This document shows, one piece after another, positions 42,765 through 50,610 of a stretch of 64,000 bases of DNA. The DNA comes from UBA6623 sp965238125 (GTDB lineage Bacteria; Acidobacteriota; Terriglobia; Bryobacterales; UBA6623). Made by a program: the position numbers and the translations under genes. The stretch covers positions 3,534,001 through 3,598,000 of the forward strand of contig OZ250179.1 of the NCBI GenBank assembly GCA_965238125.1, written 5' to 3'. The first letter of the stretch is position 1, and the number at the start of each line of letters is the position of its first letter. The notes beneath the pieces are model-generated. The model ran no database searches, had not been told where the DNA came from, and saw nothing but the letters and a program-made list of their open reading frames with translations.

Positions 42765-43444
42765 CGCAATCGGCGGGTCCGAAGTTGCTTGCTCGGAAAG
42801 TCCATTTCTCTGTTCTGTTTGGCCACGAGCTTAGCGGAGCGGTAAGCTCGTCGATTTTACTACATCTCGCGGTCCGGCCATGGCTCAGGCCGGACGGTGG
42901 ATGCGCGACATCAATGGGGAGAGCTTCACGGGTCGCGGCGTGGACCTCCGTCCACCCCCTCCGCCACTGCGCAGTGCGAGGGGTGAAAACAGGGGCGTGG
43001 ACAGAAGTCCACGCTCCCGGCTCGGCGTCGAACCCGCGGACCGGCCGCTTGGCGGCCGGTCTTAGGCCCGCCCCAGGCCCCCGAACGACCGGCGTTGCCG
43101 GTCGTTCGCCCAGGTTGACGAGGGTGTTGCCAGGTTGACGACGGTGTTGGTTAGGGTTGTCGTCCCTGGACTTGCGCCCCGGGGGTTGGTTCTAGGTCGT
43201 GAGGCCTGGTTGGGGTGGGGGTGGATTCATGGATGGGTTGGGGTATGGGCAGGCCTGGAGACCTGCCCCACTGGGGGCGGTCGCGGGCTCGATGAGTCAG
43301 GCCGGGCTGACGGGCTGTCCGCCGCCCTTTCAGGGCCCACACCTCGTTTTGTTCCGGACCTGAGGTTTCGCCTTCGGCTGCTCCCCCTGCCGCGGTGTTG
43401 CGATTCGGCGGCCCATGCCGGACGAACGTGGTAAAAAGAGAAAC
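42765..43444. repeat. Repeat-rich spacer upstream of aroB
   Basis: No gene is supported. GTGGACCTCCGTCCAC and GTGGACAGAAGTCCAC palindromes lie at about 42940-43010, GACCGGCCGCTTGGCGGCCGGTC near 43040, and a 20-bp tandem duplication starting CAGGTTGACGA at about 43110-43150. A diverged dispersed repeat is at 43324-43413. Confidence 0.6.
43324..43413. repeat. Dispersed intergenic repeat (CCTTCGGC type), diverged copy
   Basis: Begins GCCCTTTCAGGGC and keeps CTCGTTTTGTTCCG and TTCGCCTTCGGCTGCTCC, as in 4754-4847, then diverges. It lies directly upstream of aroB. Confidence 0.65.
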
Positions 43445-44581
43445 ATGCAACGGGTTAGGGTTGAAGCGGCAAGCAGCTCGTACGATGTGGTCGTCGACCC
43501 GAACGGTCTCGATCGCGCCGCCGAGTACATTCGCCCCCTCACGGGTGAACGTCGGCTCTTCGTCGTTGCCGACGAGCAGGTCTGGAAACACCACGGGGCG
43601 AGGCTTCAGGCAGGCTTGGCCGACTTGCCGCATGTCATGATTCCGCTGCACGGCGGAGAAGAACGCAAGCGTTTGGCGCAAGTCGAATCTCTGGCCGAAC
43701 AAATGTACGCCGCGGGCGCGGATCGCTCCGCCTGCGTGATCGCCTTCGGAGGCGGCGTCGCGGGCGACGTGGGCGGCTTCCTGGCGGCGAGCTACATGAG
43801 GGGCGTGGACGTCATCCAGATTCCGACCACGTTACTGGCTCAAGTCGACGCGTCGGTCGGAGGAAAGACCGGCGTCAATCTGGCCGAGGGCAAGAATCTG
43901 GTCGGGGCGTTTCACCAGCCGCTGTTGGTGTTGATGGACCCGACGACGCTCGACACCCTGCCGCCGCGCGAATATCGCGCCGGGTTGTTCGAAGTCATCA
44001 AATACGGCGTCATCCGGAGCCGTACCCTTTTCGACCTGCTGCGAGACCGCCGCGCCGAGGTGCTGGGACGCGATCCGGCGGCGCTCGAATCCATCATCGC
44101 CGAGTCGGTCCGCATCAAAGCCGAGGTGGTCGCCAAGGACGAGCGCGAGGGCAATCTGCGACGCATCCTCAATTACGGGCACACGCTGGGGCACGCGCTC
44201 GAAGCCGAAACCAACTATGCCTGCCTGCTGCACGGCGAGGCCGTCGCCTTCGGGATGGTCGCCGCCGCGCGCTTGGCTGAGTCATTGGGAATTTTCGACA
44301 AGAGCGAACGCGAATCGCTTGAAGCATTGATTGGCGCCTACGGCCCCATCCCGGAGCTGAGCGGGATTGACGCCGCGCGCTTGGTCGAGCGAATTCGCGG
44401 CGACAAGAAAACGATCGGAGGACATGTCCACTTCGTTCTGCCGGACAAGATCAGCGAGGTTCGGGTCGTTCGCGATCCGGAGACGTCGCTGGTGCACACC
44501 GCGGCGGAAAGCACCTTGGGGGCGTTCGGTCCGGGCGGGTCGTTGTCCGCGGATGCCTGGCCGTCGGCGGTTGCGCCATGA
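43445..44581 (+). CDS. aroB: 3-dehydroquinate synthase
   Basis: Second step of the shikimate pathway. From ATG 43445 it has 378 residues. NAD-binding and active-site motifs: FGGGVAGDVGGFLAASYMRG, IPTTLLAQVDASVGGKTGVN, zinc ligands in GHTLGHALEAE and LHGEAVAFGM, and VLPDKISEVRVV near the end. AAGAGA precedes the ATG. Its TGA overlaps the ubiE ATG (ATGA), so the two genes are coupled. The C-terminal 30 residues extend a little beyond the family norm. Confidence 0.96.
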   Translation: MQRVRVEAASSSYDVVVDPNGLDRAAEYIRPLTGERRLFVVADEQVWKHHGARLQAGLADLPHVMIPLHGGEERKRLAQVESLAEQMYAAGADRSACVIAFGGGVAGDVGGFLAASYMRGVDVIQIPTTLLAQVDASVGGKTGVNLAEGKNLVGAFHQPLLVLMDPTTLDTLPPREYRAGLFEVIKYGVIRSRTLFDLLRDRRAEVLGRDPAALESIIAESVRIKAEVVAKDEREGNLRRILNYGHTLGHALEAETNYACLLHGEAVAFGMVAAARLAESLGIFDKSERESLEALIGAYGPIPELSGIDAARLVERIRGDKKTIGGHVHFVLPDKISEVRVVRDPETSLVHTAAESTLGAFGPGGSLSADAWPSAVAP

Positions 44582-45339
44582 TTTCGGGTGCAACTCCCGC
44601 GGGCGTCGAAGCCGGGAACGAGGTCGAGGTTTCCCGCAACATCCGCCGTATGTTCGGCAAGGTGGCGCCGCGCTACGACCTGCTGAACCGTCTGCTTTCG
44701 CTACGAGTCGATCAGTACTGGCGCGGGGCGGTCGTTCGGCGAGTACGCCCGCAACTCGATCGGGCCGACGTCAGAGTGCTCGACCTGTGTTGCGGCACCG
44801 GCGATCTGCTCATCGAACTGGAGATCGAGCGCCGCCGATTGCGAGGCGTATCGGGGTTCACCGGAATCGGGGCGGACTTCTCGCGGCCGATGCTTTGCGC
44901 GGCGGAAGAAAAGCTTCGCCGGCGCGGACTGACGTCAAGGCTGACGGAAGCCGATGCGCTGCGGCTCCCCCTGCCCGACGGCGGTTTCGACCTCATCACG
45001 ATCGCCTTCGGGTTCCGCAATTTGGCGAATTATCAGCGAGGCATGGAGGAGATGTTTCGCTTGCTTCGACCGGGAGGGCGGCTGGCGCTGTTGGAATTTT
45101 CTCAACCCGCCACTCCCCTGATCGGTCCGCTGTTTGGCTTCTACTTTCGAAACGTGTTGCCGCGATTGGGCAACGCCATTTCGGGGGCGGGCGCCGCTTA
45201 CTCATATTTGCAGAAATCCGTTGAACGTTTTCTCTCGCCCGCCGAGTTGGCCGAGGGGCTCAAGACCGCCGGGTTTTCGCAAGTCGAGGTCGTTTCGCTG
45301 ACCGGCGGAATCGCGACGCTTCATTTGGCGGTGAAGTGA
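44578..45339 (+). CDS. ubiE: Demethylmenaquinone/ubiquinone methyltransferase UbiE/MenG
   Basis: Methylates the quinone ring in the last steps of menaquinone or ubiquinone synthesis. It is 253 residues. SAM-binding motif I is VLDLCCGTGDL, the UbiE signature is APRYDLLNRLLSLRVDQYWR, and motif IAFGFRNLANYQRGMEEMFR leads to RPGGRLALLEFS. In this kind of organism menaquinone is the likely product. Coupled by a 4-base overlap to aroB, which links quinone and chorismate supply. Confidence 0.94.
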   Translation: MISGATPAGVEAGNEVEVSRNIRRMFGKVAPRYDLLNRLLSLRVDQYWRGAVVRRVRPQLDRADVRVLDLCCGTGDLLIELEIERRRLRGVSGFTGIGADFSRPMLCAAEEKLRRRGLTSRLTEADALRLPLPDGGFDLITIAFGFRNLANYQRGMEEMFRLLRPGGRLALLEFSQPATPLIGPLFGFYFRNVLPRLGNAISGAGAAYSYLQKSVERFLSPAELAEGLKTAGFSQVEVVSLTGGIATLHLAVK

Positions 45340-45510
45340 AACCGAGGCGGCGCGCGGGCCGGTCTAAATAGGGCGTGGCGGGTTCAATTGGGAGGGCTGT
45401 GAAATTGGCCCTGGGCGTAAGTCCAGGGGCTGACACCCCTGGCCAGTATCGATGAAATCGGCCGTAAGCGATAAACCCCGGGATGTGGTCGGGAGCGACG
45501 GCCAATCACG

Positions 45511-46182
45511 ATGGATAAAGACTGGCGAGATTGGGTCGGTTCGGTCTTCGTCATAGCCGTCATCGCGGCATTCGTCTACGCCGGGGTCAGCTACATAGCC
45601 GAATGGGCGAACCCACGGCTCAAGGCTCCCCGCCGGCAAGAGCGCACAATCCATCCCGACCTCTACGTCTTCCATCCGAAATCGTATGTCAGCAGCGCCG
45701 CCTCGGCCGAGAAGCTCGTCGGCCAGCCGCTGTGGGTCAAGGAAGGATATCGCCGGCTCTACGATCCGGGAGAGCAAACCTTCGAACCTCTCGAAAAGAT
45801 CATCCCTACCGGCGTGCGACAGGAGGGAGAAGATACTCTGCTCGAATTCGAAAAGGCCGACCGCTTGTACGCCACAAAGATCGCGACCGGCGAACTCTTC
45901 TATGTCGACGAGATTTTTCTGATCGAGGACCCCCGTAAGCTCTTCGACCATTGGACGGCGGAAGACTGGAAGAAGGTGGACGCTCATCAAGTCGATCTGG
46001 GAATGACGGAATACCAAGCGGCCTTCGCCCTGGGAGCCGGACGCCTGGGGCGCTATTCGCCCGGAGGGGCGCTACGGATCGTTGACTACACTCTGCGTCA
46101 GTCGGCCGGGCTGCCCGCTCTGCGCGTTACTTTCGAAGACGGCTTGGTCACCAAGATCGAGCCCATAGCGGCGGGCGAGTAA
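45511..46182 (+). CDS. Membrane-anchored hypothetical protein
   Basis: A 223-residue protein with one N-terminal membrane segment (VGSVFVIAVIAAFVYAGVSYI) and a soluble domain outside. The soluble part has YRRLYDPGEQTFEPLEKII, ADRLYATKIATGELFYVDEIF and DHWTAEDWKKVDAHQVDLGMTEYQ, written here in pieces; it is beta-rich and ends in a strand pair (ALRVTFEDGLVTKIEPI). I do not recognise a named family. Starts 170 bases after ubiE, same strand. Confidence 0.7.
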   Translation: MDKDWRDWVGSVFVIAVIAAFVYAGVSYIAEWANPRLKAPRRQERTIHPDLYVFHPKSYVSSAASAEKLVGQPLWVKEGYRRLYDPGEQTFEPLEKIIPTGVRQEGEDTLLEFEKADRLYATKIATGELFYVDEIFLIEDPRKLFDHWTAEDWKKVDAHQVDLGMTEYQAAFALGAGRLGRYSPGGALRIVDYTLRQSAGLPALRVTFEDGLVTKIEPIAAGE

Positions 46183-46418
46183 AATCCGCCGGCGAAGCGT
46201 GGGCTTCCGTCCACGTCGCTGTTCTTATTGCTCGCATTTCGGGAACGTTCGCCGGGTTTCTCCGAAAATACGCCGCAATTCGGGCCTCCGGGGGAACGGG
46301 GGCGCTGGACAGGAGCGGTATACTCGGAATAGAGGAGCCGCTCGATTGGGGGGCGGCTACATCGCCTGGCAAGGAATCCGTGATGCGACCTTCGGTCGAA
46401 CGCTTCTTTCTATTTCAG

Positions 46419-48084
46419 CCAGGATTTCCATTTTGGCCCTGGCACGGTCACAGGATACACCCCCGCTGCGCCGAATACCACGTCTTTTCGCGCTGAACCC
46501 TGCACATCACCTCCGCCGGTAGGCGCCAGGGCTCGTCCGTCCGCTCACAGACGTTGATTGAGCGGACTGAACGGCGCTCCGGCCGACACTGCTCCCTGCG
46601 AAACCTTTTTGGAGCCAAAAACTGTTGATCCTCGCCCGGGCAACGCTACCCACCCGGCACAGGCAGCGCCCAGATCCTATGCAGCATGTCACCGAACAGC
46701 CGCCGGTTCAGATGCCCCTCCGCCAGCAGCAACCAGTAGTAGCGAGCATGCTTGACCAGCCGACCGCCGGTCTTCATCAACCTGTGTTGCAAACTCGTTA
46801 GCGACCAGCTTTTGATTCGCTGCGGCAGCCCTAGCCGCCGCCACAGGTTGCCCAGGTTGTAGGCCCGCACGCTGAGTTGCAGCCGTACCTCGTTGGCTCG
46901 GAAGCGGTGACACGACAAGCGGGTCCAGTGCGTGGCCTGTTTGCCTTCTTTGATCCACTGCTCCGCCGTGCCGCGCTTGTTGTAGAACCGCACGACCGAG
47001 CGGCTCGGCAAGCTCATGCTCGTCACGACAAATCCGACGCGCGGGAATAGTTCGCCCTGGTGATGCTCGACCTTGGCGACAACTCGCCTTGCCTTCGACC
47101 AGCTCTCGGCCTGATAGCGAAAACTCTTGTAGCGCACTAGGGGCTTGGCGTTCGGCCTGCCCGGTGGCCGAAACAGGATGTCCTCGATCTCCAGCTCCAG
47201 GCTCTTGTTCGCCGGGATGCGAATCACGTAGTCCACGCCGCGCTCCTCCATCGCCTCGTAGATCTCGGGCTTGGCGAAGGCGGCGTCGGCGCGGAACGTC
47301 ACCTGTTTGCCCTCCGCCTGTTGTCGTTCGATCTCCGGCAGTAGCAGCTCGTCCCAGTCCTCGGCGCTGTGCACGTTGCCGGGACGCAGCTTCGCGCCTA
47401 GGCAGTCGCCGTGCTGGTTGAACAGCAACAGCGGGTGATAGCAGAGGGACTCAAAATGGCCGTTGTAGGCACTGCCTTCCTGTTGGCCGTGGACGGGGCT
47501 CTCCGTGGAGTCCATGTCGAGCACCACGCGGTCTGAACCGTCGGGAGCTTCGGCTTGCGCGACCAGCTCCCGGTTCACTGCCATCAGCCCCAGCAAGTTC
47601 TCTTCGCTCGCCAGCATCTCCGTCTCGAAGCCATGCAGCGTCGAGGTCAAGGCTGCTCCGCGATCCCAGTTCCTCTTCGAGCCGATCAAGCGAAAGGTCG
47701 GATCGGCGGATACTCGAACGGCGTCATTGAGGTCCTCGTAGCCAGCGAGTCGGCTGTAGACCGACTGCCGCAGCAGATCGGCCAGCGCGAACTTCTTGTT
47801 CAAGCCTTGTCGCGAGTCGCTGAGATGCTCGTCGATCAGCTTCCCGAGTCCGAGTCGTTCATCCAGTTCGCGAACGAGAATCAGACCGCCATCCGAGGTG
47901 ACTCGCGATCCTTGGAAATCGACTTTGAGAAATCCATTGAACGTGAGCTGAAACGGCTTGTTTTCTTTTTCACCCATCGGGTGTTGACCTCCATGGCGTC
48001 CTTATCGGGCTCTAGCCCCTATCAATAAAGACGCTGAAGGTCGCTGGATGGTCTGAAGCTCATACATCAAATTGAAAATGCGGG
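46419..48084 (-). mobile_element. IS1380-family element, copy 2, at a genome junction
   Basis: Nearly identical to copy 1 and complete at both ends, 1666 bp. Unlike copy 1, the flanking pentamers differ: TTCAG (46414-46418) on the left, CTTAA (48085-48089) on the right. On the right it cuts an ATPase gene after about 110 codons and no rest of that gene is seen on the left. This suggests IS-mediated deletion or recombination between copies, or an assembly join through a repeat. Confidence 0.93.
46646..47977 (-). CDS. IS1380-family transposase
   Basis: 443 residues, intact, with the same DDE residues as the 9.3-kb copy (VLDMDSTESP, FRADAAFAKP, GTAEQWIKEGK). It differs at A for P in KKFALADLL and R for P in LSVRAYNLG. 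These are the residues usual in the family, so the other copy may be the derived one. Confidence 0.95.
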   Translation of the reverse strand: MGEKENKPFQLTFNGFLKVDFQGSRVTSDGGLILVRELDERLGLGKLIDEHLSDSRQGLNKKFALADLLRQSVYSRLAGYEDLNDAVRVSADPTFRLIGSKRNWDRGAALTSTLHGFETEMLASEENLLGLMAVNRELVAQAEAPDGSDRVVLDMDSTESPVHGQQEGSAYNGHFESLCYHPLLLFNQHGDCLGAKLRPGNVHSAEDWDELLLPEIERQQAEGKQVTFRADAAFAKPEIYEAMEERGVDYVIRIPANKSLELEIEDILFRPPGRPNAKPLVRYKSFRYQAESWSKARRVVAKVEHHQGELFPRVGFVVTSMSLPSRSVVRFYNKRGTAEQWIKEGKQATHWTRLSCHRFRANEVRLQLSVRAYNLGNLWRRLGLPQRIKSWSLTSLQHRLMKTGGRLVKHARYYWLLLAEGHLNRRLFGDMLHRIWALPVPGG

Positions 48085-48416
48085 CTTAACGCCCCTTCAC
48101 CGCCGGTAATGGACAACTCATCGGGGCCAAGCAGCGTGTCTTTTATCCCCTTGCGACGAAGCACCTCCAAAGACGACGAGCCGTTGTTGAGACCCGCTCC
48201 GATGCGCATGGTCGTGTAATCGTGCAGGAAGCCGTACGGCGAGTGCGTCGGGATGCCGAACAGGAGGTCCTCGATAGCTGAAAGCGCTGTCGATTTACCA
48301 GCCTCATTGGGACCAAAAATGATGTGAAAGTCGGCTTTCCCGACAGGCAACTCAATCGACCAGTCAGTAAAATGGCCGTAGCGGATCAGATCAAGACGTT
48401 GCAGACGCACGCTCAA
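48085..48416 (-). pseudogene. YhaN/SbcC-like AAA ATPase, cut by IS1380
   Basis: The N-terminus of a large RecF/SbcC-type ATPase: MSVRLQRLDLIRYGHFTDW, a Walker A in IIFGPNEAGKSTAL and SPYGFLHDYTTMRIGA. Native coding ends about GGEGA at 48085; the IS supplies nine more codons and a stop at 48060. A full protein would have over 1000 residues with coiled coils. Its ATG overlaps the nuclease stop by 4 bases, the usual YhaO-YhaN (SbcD-SbcC) arrangement. Without its ATPase the partner nuclease is probably compromised. Confidence 0.88.
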
Positions 48417-49687
48417 TCCTCCTGCGCAATCAGGCGGCTGGAGAGATAAGGCGTCACCTCAGCGATCACGCCGGCATGATCGCCCTTTATCGCCGCTTTG
48501 AGTATTTCGTCGTCGATATCGGCACGCACCTCGTGGGGTAAACGCCGCACCAGTTCGCCGATATCGCTTTCGATCTGCTCAAGAAGGTCGATGTCGGAAC
48601 CCGCTTCGGCCAGCATGCGTTGTAACTCACCGATCGCGTCCTCACGCTCCGCCAACGTTTTCGGATCGACAGTCGGTTCTGTCGCTACGACAATTTTCTC
48701 AATCCAGGCAGCTTCATCGCCAAGCCCGAGGGCGCTGGCGCGTGCCTCGGCAAGCACTTGATCTTCCGACGCAACCAGCTGGTTATGAATGTCTGTTCGG
48801 CCTTGAAGTTGAAGGCGACAGACCAGCAAGCGGCCTTCCGCTCGGCTGGCAACAGCCTCTTCAAGCGCTTCCCGAATTCGATCGTAGGCGTCGCTCATGC
48901 TGCTTGCGTCGTTCAACGCAACCGGCACAACGGCCCACCGCACCACGTCACAGGAAACAGGAGAAACATCGGCTGTTTCCCCGTCTTCCACCGTAATGAG
49001 GCACACGCCCTTAGCGTCTGCTTCACGCACATGTCGGCCCTGTAAGTTACCGGGAAACACGATGTGGGGCTGCTTATGGAGCACCTCGGCTTGATGCACA
49101 TGGCCGAGCGCCCAGTAGTCGTATCCCTTGTTTACAAGGTCACCCAGTAAGCAGGGCGCATAATTCTCATGGCCGCCCATGCCGCCAAGGCCTGTGTGTA
49201 GCACGCCGATGTTGAAAGCACCAGAAACCGGGTCGGGATAGACCAGTGCGAGGTTTTCCGTAACGTTCCGTTGGCGGAAACTCTGTCCGTACAGGGCGAC
49301 GCTTAGCTCGTCCGGCTCGAAAGTTTGCGGCTTTCGAGAGCTGAATAGATGAACGTTTTCGGGCAATTCAAGCCGCCGCGTGATCTGGCTTTCGGCGTCG
49401 TGGTTACCCTGAAGGAGGTAGACGGGAATTCCTGCGTTGTTGAGTCGGCCCATTTGAGCGGTAAACAATAGACCTGTCTTGTAGTCACGCCAGTCGCCGT
49501 CATAGAGGTCGCCGGCGATGATGAGAAAGTCGATCTGCTCATCGATCGCGCTGCCAATGAGCTGATCGAAGGCTTCGCGTGTCGCCGCGCGAATGCGCTC
49601 GACAGCGCGACCTTCATGCCCGGCCAGTCCCTTTAGGGGGCTGTCCAGGTGAATATCCGCGGCATGAAGAAATCGGAAGGAAGTCAT
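48413..49687 (-). CDS. DNA repair exonuclease, YhaO/SbcD family
   Basis: A 424-residue metallophosphoesterase nuclease. Metal motifs: FLHAADIHLDSPL, IIAGDLYDGDW, LLQGNHDAES and WALGHVHQAEVL. C-terminal residues 300-424 form a capping domain with coiled character. It acts with the SbcC-like ATPase on hairpins and DNA ends; that partner is truncated immediately downstream. An AT-rich promoter-like stretch lies at 49700-49750. Codon use and relatives feel proteobacterial compared with the left part of the window, though I cannot quantify that. Confidence 0.9.
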   Translation of the reverse strand: MTSFRFLHAADIHLDSPLKGLAGHEGRAVERIRAATREAFDQLIGSAIDEQIDFLIIAGDLYDGDWRDYKTGLLFTAQMGRLNNAGIPVYLLQGNHDAESQITRRLELPENVHLFSSRKPQTFEPDELSVALYGQSFRQRNVTENLALVYPDPVSGAFNIGVLHTGLGGMGGHENYAPCLLGDLVNKGYDYWALGHVHQAEVLHKQPHIVFPGNLQGRHVREADAKGVCLITVEDGETADVSPVSCDVVRWAVVPVALNDASSMSDAYDRIREALEEAVASRAEGRLLVCRLQLQGRTDIHNQLVASEDQVLAEARASALGLGDEAAWIEKIVVATEPTVDPKTLAEREDAIGELQRMLAEAGSDIDLLEQIESDIGELVRRLPHEVRADIDDEILKAAIKGDHAGVIAEVTPYLSSRLIAQED

Positions 49688-49910
49688 AACTGTAGTACCT
49701 TATCGGTCCTCATCGGAATTCCCAGAATTACAGAACCGTAATATAACGATAGGTCTCACACTGGCATTGTTAATATATGGTTCGCTCCCGGGTTGTCTAC
49801 TGCTTCCGGCCTGCCGAACAGTGGTCTGCGCCAATATATCCGACCTCTTCGTGGAACCTCTGTGGTTCCGGGCCATGATGGGCTCCGCGCGCGTCCCGGT
49901 CTTCATAAGT

Positions 49911-50484
49911 GGCTCTTCCGGGTTTTTAGTGGCCGGGGGCCATATCGAGTCCTCCGCAGTGGAAGTAGATGGCGTTGATGAAGTTCTGTTGATTGCGAAA
50001 GCCGCGAGCCGTCGCCTTCACCCATTGAATCGTGACGTCCCAGCTCAGTGCGAGCAGCTCGGCGACGCCTTGTTGGCTGGCTTCTTTCAGCCACGAGATC
50101 GCGAGAGCTTCAAACAGCACCGTGAAGCGGCTGGAGACCTCGGCCCACGGCAGTCGCACCACCCGCGGCCCGTGCTCGGGGCAGTCGCTGCGCGGCGGCC
50201 GGGCATGCAGAATCGTGCGGTACTGGCAAGTGTCGAGATGACGCCAACAGCGCTCGGGTTGATGATCATGGAGCCCGCACTCGGCGCTGCACTCGGGACA
50301 GCACCAGCGCACTTGTTCATCGTGTTCGAGGAAGACATGGACTTCGCCGCCGGCCCGGTGCAACTCCACGCGTTCGACTTTCCAGGGACTCTCAATGCCT
50401 AAAATCTGGCGGTATAGCTCGCGGTCTTGCATCCCGCGAGCCTACCATCCCCGCCCTCCCGGCCACTAGAAAGCCGGAAGAGCC
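49911..50484 (-). mobile_element. Internally deleted ISL3-family element
   Basis: The element is 574 bp with 27-bp terminal repeats (49911-49937 and 50458-50484) that match except at two positions and begin GGCTCTTCCGG. The flanking 8-mers TCATAAGT (49903-49910) and TCTTAAGT (50485-50492) are a target duplication with one mismatch. Autonomous ISL3 members are about 1.3-1.6 kb, so the middle of the transposase gene is missing. Confidence 0.87.
49926..50432 (-). pseudogene. ISL3 transposase, internal in-frame deletion
   Basis: The 168-codon frame has the ISL3 N-terminal zinc finger and helix-turn-helix region (CCPECSAECGLHDHQ, RCWRHLDTCQYRTIL, CPEHGPRVVRLPWAE) up to about residue 138, then jumps to the family C-terminal tail (ARGFRNQQNFINAIYFHCGG). 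The DDE core is gone. The reading frame stayed open, so a DNA-binding fragment could still be made. Confidence 0.85.
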
Positions 50485-50503
50485 TCTTAAGTTAATCGAC
50501 CTC

Positions 50504-50599
50504 TCAGGGCCATTGACAATGACAGCTCAATTCGTCAATCTCCTCGCGCAAGATCTCGCTCGGATGTACCGGTCGCATATCGTTTTCGACACTCATCAT
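50504..50599 (-). pseudogene. higA antitoxin stub
   Basis: ATG 50599 with GAGGTGAGC upstream gives MMSVENDMRPVHPSEILREE then homology ends at EIDEL and a stop at 50504. The MRPxHPGEILREE pattern is the N-terminal hallmark of HigA-type XRE antitoxins. The helix-turn-helix is missing. The ISL3 relic begins 12 bases further on, so the deletion is probably linked to that element. Confidence 0.75.
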
Positions 50600-50610
50600 G
50601 CTCACCTCAT

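Noticed and set aside
43110..43150. Tandem repeat considered as CRISPR-like
   Set aside because: Only two 20-bp units without spacers; no cas genes in the window.
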